This document shows positions 11,956 through 24,226 of a DNA stretch of 64,000 bases, piece by piece. Under the pieces are notes generated by a model. The model searched no databases. It was not told the DNA's origin and saw only the letters and a program-made list of their open reading frames with translations. The stretch is taken from NCBI RefSeq assembly GCF_022458985.1, contig NC_061781.1, positions 5,319,501-5,383,500 on the forward strand, in the 5' to 3' direction. The position numbers and the translations under genes are program-made. This stretch comes from Mugil cephalus. Lineage: Eukaryota; Chordata; Actinopteri; Mugiliformes; Mugilidae. The stretch's first letter is position 1, and every line of letters begins with the position of its first letter.

Positions 11956-14779
11956 AAACACAGCTGGTGAGCAGATGCACTACAGAGCTTTTTGCAATGC
12001 TCAAAGCACAAAGCAACTGTGGCGTTCATTATTTATCTTCTCACTGAATTTCCATACTCCTGATAGAGCTCCAGCGCACTGTCGCTCCACTGTGATGACA
12101 GAAACTGATGACATCGTGGATCAGGAAAGCATTTAGGAGGCTCTTCCCTGCAAAAAAAAAAAAACATTTACCTCAATGCACTTACTGGAGATAATGCACA
12201 AATTTACTACAGTTCACACAGGTTGGTTCTTCTGTTGAATTTCAGTGTGAAATTGTTAGGGATGCCTTGTGGGGGAGTAGTCCTGACTTCTGAAGGTTCG
12301 GGACCACACAGTAGTCAAGTGGACAGGAGGTGTATCTAAACCGAGATTTCTATGGCAACTTGTGAACAAGTATCAGAGTGATCTGAACCAGGATAAAGGG
12401 TACTGTTATTTAAATATATCATTGGTCATTTAAACCAAGGACAGAAACACAAACTTCAGATGTTGCAGGGTGTCAAAGAAAACAGACTTTTACCAGCTCA
12501 GTAAATAAGGGTTGTTGACTTATACCATGGACACTGCACGTGTACAGTAGAATAATCTTGCACAGAGGCTTTTATGACATGAGAGCCGTCTTGAATGTCA
12601 ATGTCTCAACACATAATAACATACACAATAACAAATCTAAATGAATAAATTAAAAAAAACAAACAAACAAAAAAAACCTCAGAATAATTCTCAGTCTTCA
12701 GCACATGATCCATTTGTGAGGACCGTGTGTGTCTCCACTCTGATCTGACATGCTAGTCCTCTGTCATGCCACTAGAAAGTGCTCTTCAGCAGCTTATTAT
12801 TCAACTCACACAACCCCGGTGCCTCTGCGCCCCATCCCTTGGTGTTTCATATCCCCATCTGTCTCTTTTTTTTCCACCTCTTCACCAGAGTCTGCTCCTC
12901 AGGAAAAGCTCTGCTCTGTGTCAAGGAGAAGGTTACAGTCTTAAACCAGCAGTGCTGCACGTGGTCCCTGCGTCTTCTTGTGATGTGTCCACCTAGAGCT
13001 CTATCTCACACTACCCACCTTTAATGTCCTCTTTTCAAATAATCTTTTTCTTAACTATAGTACTGGACAAAACCTGGATGCACTATTAAAAGACTATTTT
13101 AATGAACTGTAATTCCAGGTCTTACTTGTTGGACAAATTACCTTGATGATTATGTTCAGATGATTCAGATATTAAAGCTGGTAATATTTTAAATTTAACT
13201 GCAGTTTAACAACTTATTCTCACCACAACATCCACATACTTGGAGATCTGAGCTTTAAAGCTTATTTTCCTAACACTACACTGTTTTAAATATTCCAAAA
13301 CAAACCCAAATCTTAAAGATTCATTGGCATTTTCTTACCGCCACCGTCAAATAATACTGTCGTGCCTGAATTATTCTGTCTGTCGTTGTTGTTATTATTG
13401 ACTGAACGCTACAGAAAGCAGATACACAGATACATTGAAATTAAGAGTCAATGCCACGGAAACTGTACATGAGCTGGATCTAGAATGGTTACAGACCACA
13501 TTGTTTTACAAGTAGTTGCAAGTTTCAGCTTGTGTACTTGTGAATATTTGGTGTAAACCAGGCCTGCCTTTGGGGCTGGGGAGCTGGGAGGGGTTGGAGT
13601 GGCAGTACTGCCCACATTGAAACATTCTCAGGCAATCTCCCACCAAGATAAAGAATGAACGAACTGTGAACGAGGCAGGAACGTTTCATTAGATTTACAA
13701 GTTTGTGTTTTTTTCTGTGTATTCTGGATGTGTACTGGGATCTTTTACAGAGTAAGGACTGCGAGGAGTAAGGAGAGTACTCGCGTATGGAGTCATAATG
13801 AAGTCATGGCCATCGGCCGATCCATTTTGATTAACTCGATCTTTTAACAAGCATCAAGTGACAATTAAATGTGCACTACGTGGGGTGAAGAGGAGCGTGT
13901 GTTTGTGTTTGAAGCACTAGACCTGTAACCCTGTACACTGGCATTCAGTTCATATTCCAGCACAGAACGGCCGTCTCAGTTTCCCTGACAGTTTGTCACT
14001 CAATGATAGTTCTGCACCAGATGTTAACTGAAATACCCTCCTGAACATTACGCCGAAAAAACAAACCAGCTGCATTACGCTGTTCTTTACGTTGGCAGAG
14101 TTTTTGATAGAATACCATAATGTTAATCACTCTAACAACTGTTCATTGAGGTCTCAATTTTTTTTCTTTATTTTGACTTCCAACTTTAGCTTGAGCTATT
14201 TGGACAACTGACTCAAAATTTGTTTTGTGAACATATTTGGAATATTTAGCAATTAAGTAATTAAAAGGTTCGGAGTTGATTCATTTGCATTTGGCAACTG
14301 CTGCTGGTGAAACAGGTCGTCTTGTTTTTAAAGCTTGCTTTTTTATTTAGAAGTGGGCAACTTTCGAGGGAAGAGTCAACTTTGTTGAATTCTATATTGA
14401 CGAGAAGAAGGACAATCAACAGAAGGAGTTGAGCTGTTTTTGAGCTCTGTCCCTAAACCCGGCCCAGTTCAAGACTGATAAGTCACAAGGCACAAGGAAA
14501 CATCACTCAAAAATGAAGATGGTCACTGCTCACTTTATTTGGCATTTGCACATACTTTATAGTTAATGATGTCTTTTGAGTTACTAAAAGTCAACCAGAA
14601 TGACATTATGGGACCGGCTCACGTCAGAGTAGAAAGTGACTCAAAAACCCTGAAACCTGCGACTCTACAGTTGGGAACAAAAGGGTTATTTCAGCAGTGA
14701 GCAGGAAAATATTTGTCCAAATTAGCTGCATCAATTCAATTTACTCATCTTCTGAGTGCAAAAGGTTGCCTACATGTGC
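11956..14779. other. Gene-free desert sequence
   Basis: No gene or element recognised. ORFs at 12750-13024 overlap each other in all three frames, which argues for chance. An A-rich run lies at about 12150 and A/C-rich simple sequence at 12651-12680. Confidence 0.5.
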
Positions 14780-15200
14780 CTCTGTGATTAGACGCTGCAG
14801 CTGATCCCACTCAGGGCTTTTCATTCAGCACTGAACCATCTTAGCAATTCTTCTCTGCCTGGGCAGCAATAGCTATCACTGACCGGCTTTATAGTGCTCC
14901 TGACACTCATTAATTGCTCTGATGGCAAGATATGGATAGGGCAATATATGGATTTTAATTGAGGAGATGTGTGTTACCATGCCATTATTAATCCATGTCG
15001 TTTCCACTTTCATTTAAAATTAATTGGAATAAAATGCTTGCTACATTAGCCCCATAAAGAAAGGCAAAAATCCACCACCAGTGTATAAGAGCGAGACCTT
15101 TTTTGTAGGTTCAAATGAATTAAATTCCTCTGAGACATATTTCATTAAAAGTCACGATTTTCAGACGGGCCACTATCAGGCTCCTTATCATTCAAGAGTC
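14780..15200. promoter_or_regulatory. Putative conserved noncoding element
   Basis: Dense TAATTG/ATTAAT cores (14909-14916, 14954-14960, 14993-15002, 15019-15027) in complex unique sequence, no ORF and no repeat. This fits a homeodomain-rich enhancer near en1, by inference only. Confidence 0.35.
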
Positions 15201-15577
15201 ACTGATGAGAAATAAAAAAAAAAAAAAGGGGGGATTCTTAAGATAACCAAATTGTTAGCAATTTTATCATTTCAGCCCGACAATCCTTCTCAGCGGTTTC
15301 GACTCCCTTTATAAAACGATCCAATTAGATATGTCTAACACGCTCTCTCCTTTTACTCCCCAGAGGGTGCAGGCAGGCTGACGGCCATGTTTACTGTGAG
15401 GAGATGCGATGATGGTGGGGTGGCTGTGCGTGTCTGTGTGTTTCTTGGTAGGGTGGTGGGTGTTAAGGATCAGCCCGCCCTTAATCTCGACACACCTGTC
15501 AGACATAGAGCTCGTTATCGAACCACTGAGGGCCCAGGCTGGGTTTGTCAGGAGCCAGGCTCTAACAACAATACAGG

Positions 15578-15578
<1 letters not shown>

Positions 15579-15648
<70 letters not shown>
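15579..15648. repeat. (CA)n microsatellite
   Basis: Thirty-five uninterrupted CA units, the longest dinucleotide array in the window. From 15650 to 17000 I see no gene or element. Confidence 0.97.
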
Positions 15649-15650
<2 letters not shown>

Positions 15651-17059
15651 CTCCATTGCTAGACAATTCACTCAATTAGCCGACTGCACTCAGACGCAGT
15701 CTTAATGGGCTGGGGAGAGGACTAGACGTCGGGGGTCAGTGGAAGTTGTTTCTTTGAGAAACTGTTCTCATCATTGCGGTCATGTTTTGGTGAATCTGCC
15801 CTGTGTACTACAGTACAAAACTGTTTACATTATGAAAACAAGTGTAGTGATGAGCCAGTGCTGCCGGGTCACGGCTGAAATGTTGGGTCTAGTCTGGAGT
15901 TTTCTGAATGTGAGACAGGGTACAATAGAAATGACAAACATGGAGAGATAAGACTCAACAATCACTGTATAGATCCATGTATGGTGCCTACTCTATTCTA
16001 CTTAAAAAAATATTCACCTCCACCTCCATGGACCTGGGCAGTGACTGTTTAAAGTGTCCCTGGGGTCAGTTTCATGAAACAGGAGCTGGATAGGTTCTAC
16101 CCAGCAGCAGATTTATGTACTGGATAGAATCCATATGGCCACTGAAGGTACTGCATGCGTATGTTAAGTATTTTTAGCTGACCTTTTAGGTAAGGTAGTT
16201 AATAAACAATTACAATGAAGATTCATTCATCTATTATGGGACTGCAGAAAAATCCAAGAACTGTTGTCTTCAATAAGCAACATATTATTATAAAGATACC
16301 ACTGTCATAGACAAATGCACAAACATATTCTTCTACACAAAAGGACTGTAGTGTGTCCTCAAAGATAGAAAAAGCATTCTTCCATTATGTATGCTCACAA
16401 AAGACTTAATAATAGTTTTATAACATTATAAAAACGTGATTATCTTAAAGAAAGACTGAATCATAAAAATAAATGAGCTAATTAAACTGGAAAAGTATTA
16501 TAAACTTTACACTGATGATACACAATACTTTAGTGTGGGTAAAAAGTTGGTCACGCTACGGCAAATATGTGCTGGGCCAATCAGATAATTTGGTCAGTGT
16601 AAATAATAAAATGATAATTCTGGACGATCTGAGGTAATTACCTGAAGCGTATTAAAAAATAAATAATAAAAACAATACAGGAAGGTTTGCCCTCCTCTCC
16701 TCCAAAGGTGTAAATGCTGCTGCTCATATGACAGTGATAAGACACCATTTATTTTATCATGGGCCACAAAGTTGCTTGATTTGCCTGAACCGATGGTGAG
16801 AACCAGGACAAGAACGGTCCTATGATCCTAGCTGCTCTGAGTTAAACACAAGGTGTATAATTCCTGTCCCTTCCTGCACAGTTTACACCACCACCACTCT
16901 GGTGGTAATTTGAGTTTTGTACTTTATTTTTCCTCGTATCTTTTGACAAACTTAACTAATACAAGTTAGAGATCAAGTGATATTGATTTTTTAAGGCCGA
17001 TACGGTTTTTTAAATGTTTTTTGGGCGTTTTTTTGGAGTTTTGGCGGTCGGACGTCCAG

Positions 17060-17345
17060 CACATCATATTGCAGGTCATCCTCTCCCTCAAACCTCCTCA
17101 GAAATTCCCACCACTACAGACAAGACTGTGCCCGCTCTCTACAGCCCAGGACTGGCAGCCGATCGTCGCAGGCAGCTTCAGTTCCCACATCACATCACCG
17201 CCACCTCAATCCTACCTTACACTGTAATCTATTCAGACTCCACCCAGCATGGGGTCTTGTGTCCTAAGGAGGCCCATGAGAGTAAAGTGCGCAAATACCA
17301 GGAACATTTGGAAGAGAGCAGTAGCCAACCAGCATGACCCTGTTT
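17060..17345 (+). mobile_element. Possible LINE C-terminal coding remnant
   Basis: The open frame at 17014-17337 ends in CPKEAHESKVRKYQEHLEES, which resembles the end of fish retrotransposon polyproteins (CPKEAHERK-type). No RT motif is nearby and the match is short, so this is tentative. Confidence 0.3.
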
Positions 17346-17619
17346 CTGTTAGGATGCAAGCTGATACTGGATCAACCCCAACTGGGTCACCGGGCTGAAA
17401 CATCATCATAGAGATTTGTCATAAACCTCTGTCAATATAAACAAAACATCAGTAAATGGATCAATAGCAAAAGAGAATTTCCAAACAGCTATGGTGGCGC
17501 TCAGATTCAAGTGCATATGAAGAACACCTGAAGCTCATGCACCATATATGGAGCCGTTCGATCCTTATGACCCTCACATCAGAAATTAACGATGGACTGT
17601 TGTGTCTCTTTAAATCCTG

Positions 17620-17730
17620 GGTCTCTGGTAGACCCCTGACAGGTTGCCAGTCTATCGCAGGGCGAACAAACCTGATTCAAACCCAGAACCTTCTCGCTGT
17701 GAGGCATCAGTGCCACTGTACCACCGATTC
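17620..17730 (+). repeat. Retroelement tail repeat, copy 1
   Basis: GACAGGTTGCCAGTCTATCG followed by ATTCAAACCCAGAACCTTCT and CTGTGAGGCATCAGTGCCAC. This is a well-known teleost retroelement 3' tail. Related pieces lie at about 23820-23920 and 37080-37365. Confidence 0.5.
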
Positions 17731-17871
17731 AGAAAAAATTAAATATGTGCTGATGAATTTTAGTGCAGTTAATTTTCACACGAAAAGAAGAAAAGATCCT
17801 AAAAGCCCATGAAAGATGATCAGAAATTCACTCATGTATCACATGTATGTGTGCGCTTAAGCCTCTTTCTT

Positions 17872-17873
17872 TG

Positions 17874-17904
<31 letters not shown>

Positions 17905-17948
17905 GTCTGTGTGTGTGTGTGCGCGCGTACGTGTGTGTGTGCGTGTGT
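17872..17948. repeat. (CT)n/(TG)n compound microsatellite
   Basis: A CT-rich run followed by GT and GCGC/GT units. It produces Arg- and Thr-rich spurious reading frames on the opposite strand. Confidence 0.9.
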
Positions 17949-18467
17949 GAGATGGCTTTTCGACTGAGTTCAAGTAATTCTCCTTGATTCGTTCCCAGTC
18001 ACACATCCAAATGAGTTTGGATGAGAAACACAGCAGGAAGGCTGATGGCCTCATGAAACCCAAGGCCACGTCTCTCTGCATGGAGTCACCACCACAGTAG
18101 AGATTTTAAAAAAAAAAGCACACACACTCACAAACAAAACTGCAAATTGGTCTCAACAAAAACAGAAAAAGAGAACGGCCCTCTTGGTAATTTTTAAATT
18201 TGTTATGCTGCAGTGTCGGTGTGGCGTCATCATATCTGAATGTGTCTGTGCCTGTTAATGTCGAGGAACCCAGTGCAGCATCTCTACATACAACTTTTAA
18301 TCTACCTCTGGTCTGTGTTTCCTTCCTTCAAACTCGGGTCCTCTACCAGAGGCCTGGGAGCTTGAGGGTCCTGCACAGTATCTTAGGTGTTTCCTAGTAC
18401 TGCACTATTCTGGACGGAGATCTCAGATGTTGTTCCTCTCATTCTCCCAGGGGATGAATTAAGTGTT

Positions 18468-18528
18468 TTTCTATTCTATTCTATTCTATTCTATTCTATT
18501 CTATTCTATTCTATTCTATTCTATTCTC
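18468..18528. repeat. (TTCTA)n pentanucleotide array
   Basis: About 12 perfect tandem units. It is one of three independent pentanucleotide arrays in the window (with 3155-3243 and 51908-51955). Confidence 0.95.
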
Positions 18529-18639
18529 ATCATTCTCCTCCATTTGTACATACACAGATATTATACTTGTGCATTTATATATTCAAGAAAATTATTTGAA
18601 AATAATTTGTACATATTTGTGAGTTGCAAAGTGAACCCT

Positions 18640-19260
18640 TATTTTTTGTATCTGGAGTGTGCCCTTCGTGCAATGACAGCAACTAAATGTTTCCGGTAAC
18701 TGCTGATCATTCCTCTGTAGAATCACTTCTTTTCTGAGATGTCGGTGGTTTCCTCACATGAACTGCTTGCTGCAGGTCCTTCCACAACATTTCTGTTGGT
18801 TTAAGGTTGAGATTTTAACGCGGGCCATTTCAAAATATTCCTTTTGTTCTTCTTTAATCTTTCATTCTGTTGTTGAACGACTTGTGTGCTTGTGGTCATC
18901 ATCTTGCTGCATGATCCAGTTCCTCTTCAGCTCGCAGACAGATAACAGAGAACTTACTTGAGAATTTGCTAGTATAATTAAAAATTCATTGGTCTATCAG
19001 TGACAGCTGAAGTCGTCCTGGTCCAGATGCAGCAACACTGGCCCAAATAAAGACATTCCCACCCCCATGTTTCATGGACGGGATGAGGTTGTAATGCTGG
19101 AACATATTGTTTTGTAACCTCCAGTCTTTACCCTTTCTTTTCAACCAAACACTTCTACTTTGATCTCATCTGTCCACAAACCATTTTACCAGTAGTTTTC
19201 TGGCTTGTCTGTATGCTGTTGATCAAACTACAGACAGGCAGAAAAGTTCTTTTAGGAGAG
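18640..19260 (-). mobile_element. Degenerate Tc1/mariner transposase copy
   Basis: On the minus strand the translation, with frame breaks, contains ELNWIMQQDDDHKHTSRSTT and CCGRTCSKQF, matching the catalytic IMQQDNDPKHTSKS and the later MLWRDLKQAV stretch of fish Tc1-type transposases. Several stops and shifts are present, so it is dead. It is a different family from the short Tc1-derived copies elsewhere in the window. Confidence 0.7.
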
Positions 19261-19299
19261 CGAAGCAAATGTTCACTCTAGGACTAGAAGTCTATTTAA

Positions 19300-21079
19300 T
19301 ACTGCGGCCCACACATCATGCCCCATCCTAATTTGTATAAGCTTTAATTGTGTATGCATGCATAGTTTACACATTTCCACCCTGGCATCTTGCTAAATGG
19401 TGCATTCCAACAGGTTGTCGGCATATCGTAGAACAGCTTGTGCAGGTTCCTAAGAGGTCAAAGAGGGTCAAGGGTCTGAAGAGGAGGGGTGAGAAGGGTC
19501 ACGTAGGCTATTTTAAATGGTCCGCTGTTTCCTCTACTCCCCGCATGTCTTTCCCCTGCCACCTGTCCTGCTTGTGGGGGGGTTCACGCACTGTCCTGAG
19601 CTGGGTCAGGAGGAGCACACAGCAGCTCACCCTTCACTTTGCAGTCTGGTGGAAGACTATGTGTGGAATTTCCAGCATATTTGAACTTTGGTGTCTGTGT
19701 GCATGTTGGTGCTTGAGCGAGCACCTTACCCAACTGCTGCTCTTGTGTGCATGGGGTCTGGGGTATGTACCTGTAATACTGAAAGGGTCTACACATAATC
19801 CAACAACTACACTGAGAGACGCAGCCCAAAGACATGCACGGAAATGACAGAAACAACTAAATGTATGCAAATAAATGACAGAGCATGAAATGGATGTCAA
19901 TACAAAGAAGGAGATGCAAAACATATGAGAGAAATAAAAACCAACCACACACAGGCTTTATAGAGCTGTAGAGAGAGGTAAACTAATTGTAGAAAAATAT
20001 AAATGGAATTCACAGAACACAGACACACACAAACACACATAAACAGGCGACGAGAATGAGAATGAAGCAAATGAAATGACCACAATAAGATGCAAACCTA
20101 AGAAACACACACAAAGAGTATGTACAGACACATTACGATGACAGGAATGTGTGTTTACGGCCTCTGCCCGTCCTAAGCCTCTGCCCGTACTTCTCTCATA
20201 ACATCCCTGTCCTCTCAACAACCGACTTTTTCCCAATTTGATCACCTCAGATTTGTTCAAAGTGGTGTTTCAATTTGTGCATCTTTTGTGTTTTAAGATC
20301 GGCCTGGTTCCTTTAAGGATCTGAGCAGAGTGCATGTGTGTGTGCGCACACAGGTGAGAATGAGTGTGCGTGAGCGTAAATATTTTAGTGGTTGTCCGGA
20401 TTGTTCTTCATGCACAAGCACAAGTAATAATTCACACGTAATTGTAGAAGGTGAAGAAGAAACTGCAAAAAGGGGACTGTGTTGGAAAGATGAGAGTGAG
20501 ATTTTAGTTTTTACACAATTAATCGTGTCAACTTCAACTGAAATGATACAAATTACCACGATGGATGACAGAAAAGCGAGATGAGATTAAGGTTTTGGAA
20601 GAGGGAAGGAAATTTGGCACCAAAGACAGATGAGTACAAGAGAGTTGAGTACAAACTTGTCAAAATGGTTGCCCTCACTATATACGATACAAAGTACCTT
20701 CGAACCCCTCCGGTGAACAGTGCAGGCCAAGAACTTTGAGTGCCAGTGCTGGGCTTTCCTCTGACTGATGCTCGCAACTATTTCCTGCTAAAACCATCAT
20801 GATGCAATTATATCTCCTGACAAGACACGTAGGACTGTGGCTTTGCTGATTTTTCCTACCACCTCAGCGGGGGCTTTCCCTTTTCCCCATCCAGCCTGAC
20901 TTTGAAGGTCTGTCCTAGATACAGCCTGCGAAGTGGGTTAAACAAACACTCATAAGCCTCTGTGCTCTATAGTATTTACCTATACCTCCTCAGCTATTAG
21001 GGATCACTAGAAGTTTTCAACATAACAGCAATCAACTGTTTCTGGTCATCTTTGAGACAGCCCACCTAACACCGCACAT
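19300..21079. other. Gene-free desert sequence
   Basis: ORFs up to 165 codons (19350-19847) occur on both strands over the same bases and show no domain. I see no gene, RNA or element. Confidence 0.5.
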
Positions 21080-21540
21080 ATACAAGGACATTAATTTGCA
21101 GTCAGCCCCACGAGCCCCATGAGTCTCCGCTTTGATGCTTCTGATGCTGAAACTTCAACAGCTACAACCATGAATGCAAAAACATAACAGATTAGCCCAA
21201 CTCATAAATAACAGATTAATTTGCTTTCAGGGAAATTACTTTCAATACCCGAACAATTCAAGTGTTTCTCAAATAATTATAAGCCAGGGTAAGTGGGCAA
21301 TTTGTGCCTGACTAATGACAAGAGCATTCCTTCTAATTACACAAGGTGAAATGGGATTAGGCACTTTTTATTTGCCATTGACTGGCATAACCAGAAGTGT
21401 CAGGCATTCACCGCTGACAGAAACTGAAGCAGCCATTACATGCTGCTCTGATAAAAGTGTGGCGTTTAATTAAGGCTAAAGTCTCTCATAATAAAACAGC
21501 ACATTACAAGACCCTGCCTGACGTATCAAGAGATTTTACG
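21080..21540. promoter_or_regulatory. Putative conserved noncoding element
   Basis: Complex unique sequence with a repeated ATTAATTTGC core (21089-21099 and about 21213-21223), TTCTAATTACAC (about 21331) and GTTTAATTAAGG (about 21465). There is no ORF or repeat. It looks like a developmental enhancer. Confidence 0.35.
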
Positions 21541-23640
21541 CCCCCACACGTAATTAATAAGACAACAATATGTTGTGCTTGTGGTCCTGAATTTGAAAGA
21601 CAGTGCTGGCAAACACAGATCCACTAATAAACAATATGGAAATGGTATTCCCCGATGACCACCGCAGGGATTCACACACTTGTGCAAAATCTGGGCAGCG
21701 GTTATGAATTTATGTGAATACAGTGATTGAACCTCGCGAAAGCGGGAGACTGAACCCCTCAAAACCCTTGCTCATAGTTCAGTGTTCATTGAACCCGTCC
21801 GAACCCCCGCCCCCCCCTTGAAAAAAAAAATAGATAAAACAGGCCATACAAATGAGACAGAAGGTTATTGCTGATATGGTGAGGATGTGAGAGCCATTAT
21901 CAGACAGCGCAAACAATTAAGGATGTCAATAATAAGAAAATGAGAGGGGTCCTTTGTGGATGGCCTTTGTGGAGGCCCCTCTGGCATGAAAAGACCTAGA
22001 CACACTGTTAGACCTCCCCCTCACTGGTGCGGCAATGTATTCATTAGTTAGTGATAATCCCAGAAAGAAGGCACTGAGAGAGCGCAGGAACCAGTGTGAG
22101 AGCAAAGGCAGACAAGCTGTACATCTATGAAGCGTATGTATACGGATAATTCTAATCAAGCTCCAAACGTATTATTTTACCTTTCATTGTGGTGTTGAGA
22201 CTCCAGACTGCCTGAGCACATAATGCGGTAAAATCATGACTGCTGCATTGTAAGAGCTGATAAATATACAAACTACTGTTGTCATTATTTTTTTTCTCAC
22301 TGTCCTCTCCTGCCATGCTTGACACCTGCATCCGCCAGACCTTGGATAGCAGCCAGCCGTTCTCTTGTGTTGCAGCTCTGCATGGTTGATCACGGGGGTC
22401 CCGCCCTTGCACCCTGGCTGCTTCAGCCTGATGGGGAATCTCTGGGCCCCCGATGACATGTTTAGGAAGTAGCGCTGGCTGGTAATTGTCCTGTGCCAGC
22501 GGGGAAGATGGAGGAACACTGGGCCAAGACAAAGGGAGGAGAGGATGAGAGTGATGGACATGGCCTCTGAGCCTTTCAAGGGACAGGAGCTGTCTAGACA
22601 TCAGTGTTTCACAGGAGAGACTGAGCCTCTTTTCATATGATTTTTTTTTTTTTTGAAAAATTCTTGTTCCCCCCACTTTAGTGTCTTTGGGATGGTAACG
22701 GAAGGCTGGTCTGCATTTTGAGGGAGGTTGGGAGGAAAGGTTCAAATCCCAGGCAGAGCTAAATTTTGACCTTGCTGATACAATTCAGTGTGATCTGATG
22801 ACAACCGTTGGTGACACACTTTGTGTGGATGCTCAAAATGTTACATTTGAGAGCTCTCTTTTAAAATAGTTTTCAACTCCCAAATATATTCTTGATCAGT
22901 GAAAAGGCCCATGAAAAACTTAAATGTCGGTGCATGCATGCTCATTTTTCAGAATTCATGGCTCAACCATTGGTAATTTTTCGATTGTGAAACTCTTTGC
23001 GCATCCTGTCTTTCATTTTATGTGCTGTATAGAGGAGCTTGCCTCTACAAGATTGGCTGACCGCCTTGTCTTGACTCACAGACAAGGCTGTCGTCCATTC
23101 TTGTAGAGACATGATTTATTGGGTCCTTTCCAGTGCCTTTAGTGGCCATACTCACATAGGAGGTAGTCATGCGTATGCACTGTAACCATTTTGGCATCAC
23201 ACATACCTTGACCCAAACGTGATTATTGTAATCACTTTATTTTAGTTGTGTTTGTACCTTAACTATAGATTATTAGTAGTATATTATTATATCATTATTA
23301 TAATATCACCTTAATTACAGATTAGTATTTACATTGTCTGTAAAGTTTATTGGAAAATATTTCATTAACTACGATAAAGTTCTGTGTTTTAGCAAATAAT
23401 TTCGGTGTTACCTGCTAACTTTTGGTTAGAAAAAACAACAGCGCCATTTTTATTTATAATTGTTATTGTTATTATTATTATTATTCATTCCAGCATATAA
23501 CTTAAGGTATGACTTCATAAAAAAATACAGTATGAATTAATATTACCTGTTGTTTCTTCCTAATGCAGCGACCCATTTACTTCTCTTTTCTTTGGATTTC
23601 GTGACCTGTAAAAAGATATCACCGACTGCTTTTCAAATCT
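21541..23640. other. Gene-free desert sequence
   Basis: A 197-codon ORF on the minus strand at 22152-22745 has no recognised domain, and a second frame over the same bases is also open. Runs of A (21822-21830) and T (22643-22653) occur. No gene supported. Confidence 0.45.
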
Positions 23641-23669
23641 GTTGGTACAGTCAACATGTGTAAACAAAA

Positions 23670-23920
23670 TAATGTTTTTTTTTTTTTTTTTTATGCTTTT
23701 GACAAAAACATTCATTCATTTATTCATTCATTCATTGCCTGTAGATGACTTTAGGTTTACTCTGTTGATGCCTGCAGCTTCTTACAGCAGGCAATGTTTG
23801 ACCAATACCGTAAGGACACGCTGCTAGTCCATCACAGGGCCACATAGAGAGTTAGTGGATAAAAAGATATTTTACCCTCTCTGGACAGACAACCATGCAC
23901 ACTCACATTCACGCTCAACA
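23670..23920. repeat. Poly-T and retroelement tail repeat, copy 2
   Basis: A 20-T tract (about 23673-23692) and ATTC-type simple repeat precede CTGCTAGTCCATCACAGGGC and GACAGACAACCATGCACACT, landmarks of the same tail repeat found at 37080-37365. Confidence 0.5.
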
Positions 23921-23940
23921 ACACAAGACAAACACAAAAT

Positions 23941-24226
23941 TAAAAAAAAAACAAAAAACAACAAATTGGGGCCTTGGACACAATATCAATCACCATATTG
24001 CCATGTAGCCCCTCAGACAAAACACAAAACAGGACAAAAACGTAAAACAAAGATTTACAATGGGAGGGGCTGGAGGAGGAGGGTGCAATTGGACTAGGTG
24101 TGGCAGAGGTCAGGTCCTTGAAGCCCTCTTGAAGAGGTTGAGAAATCGCTTCTTCAGAGATTTCTTTTTCATTTTTACTTTTTGTCTGTGCCTCCTCCAG
24201 TTGCTGCTCGCTACTCGAGATGTGTA
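23941..24226 (-). pseudogene. Frame-shifted continuation of the coiled-coil ORF
   Basis: Immediately after the TAG at 24211 the +1 frame is open to a stop near 23941. Its first part (EQQLEEAQTKSKNEKEISEE, then QPLQEGFKDLTSATPSPIAP) has the charge pattern of the preceding coiled coil, then turns Ser/Pro-rich. A third frame over the same bases gives a short basic tail, MKKKSLKKRFLNLFKRAS, before a stop. Either could be the original C-terminus. The likeliest explanation is an indel, but a programmed shift or a real short C-terminus cannot be excluded. Confidence 0.35.

Noticed and set aside
15309..15671. Cys/Val and Thr/His repeat proteins
   Set aside because: These are translations of the CA/TG microsatellite at 15579-15648; similar artefacts occur at 1933, 8494 and 45189.
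19350..19847. 165-codon ORF on the plus strand
   Set aside because: Frames on both strands are open over the same bases and none shows a motif.
22152..22745. 197-codon ORF on the minus strand
   Set aside because: No domain, biased only by composition, and another long frame overlaps it; no promoter or splice logic.
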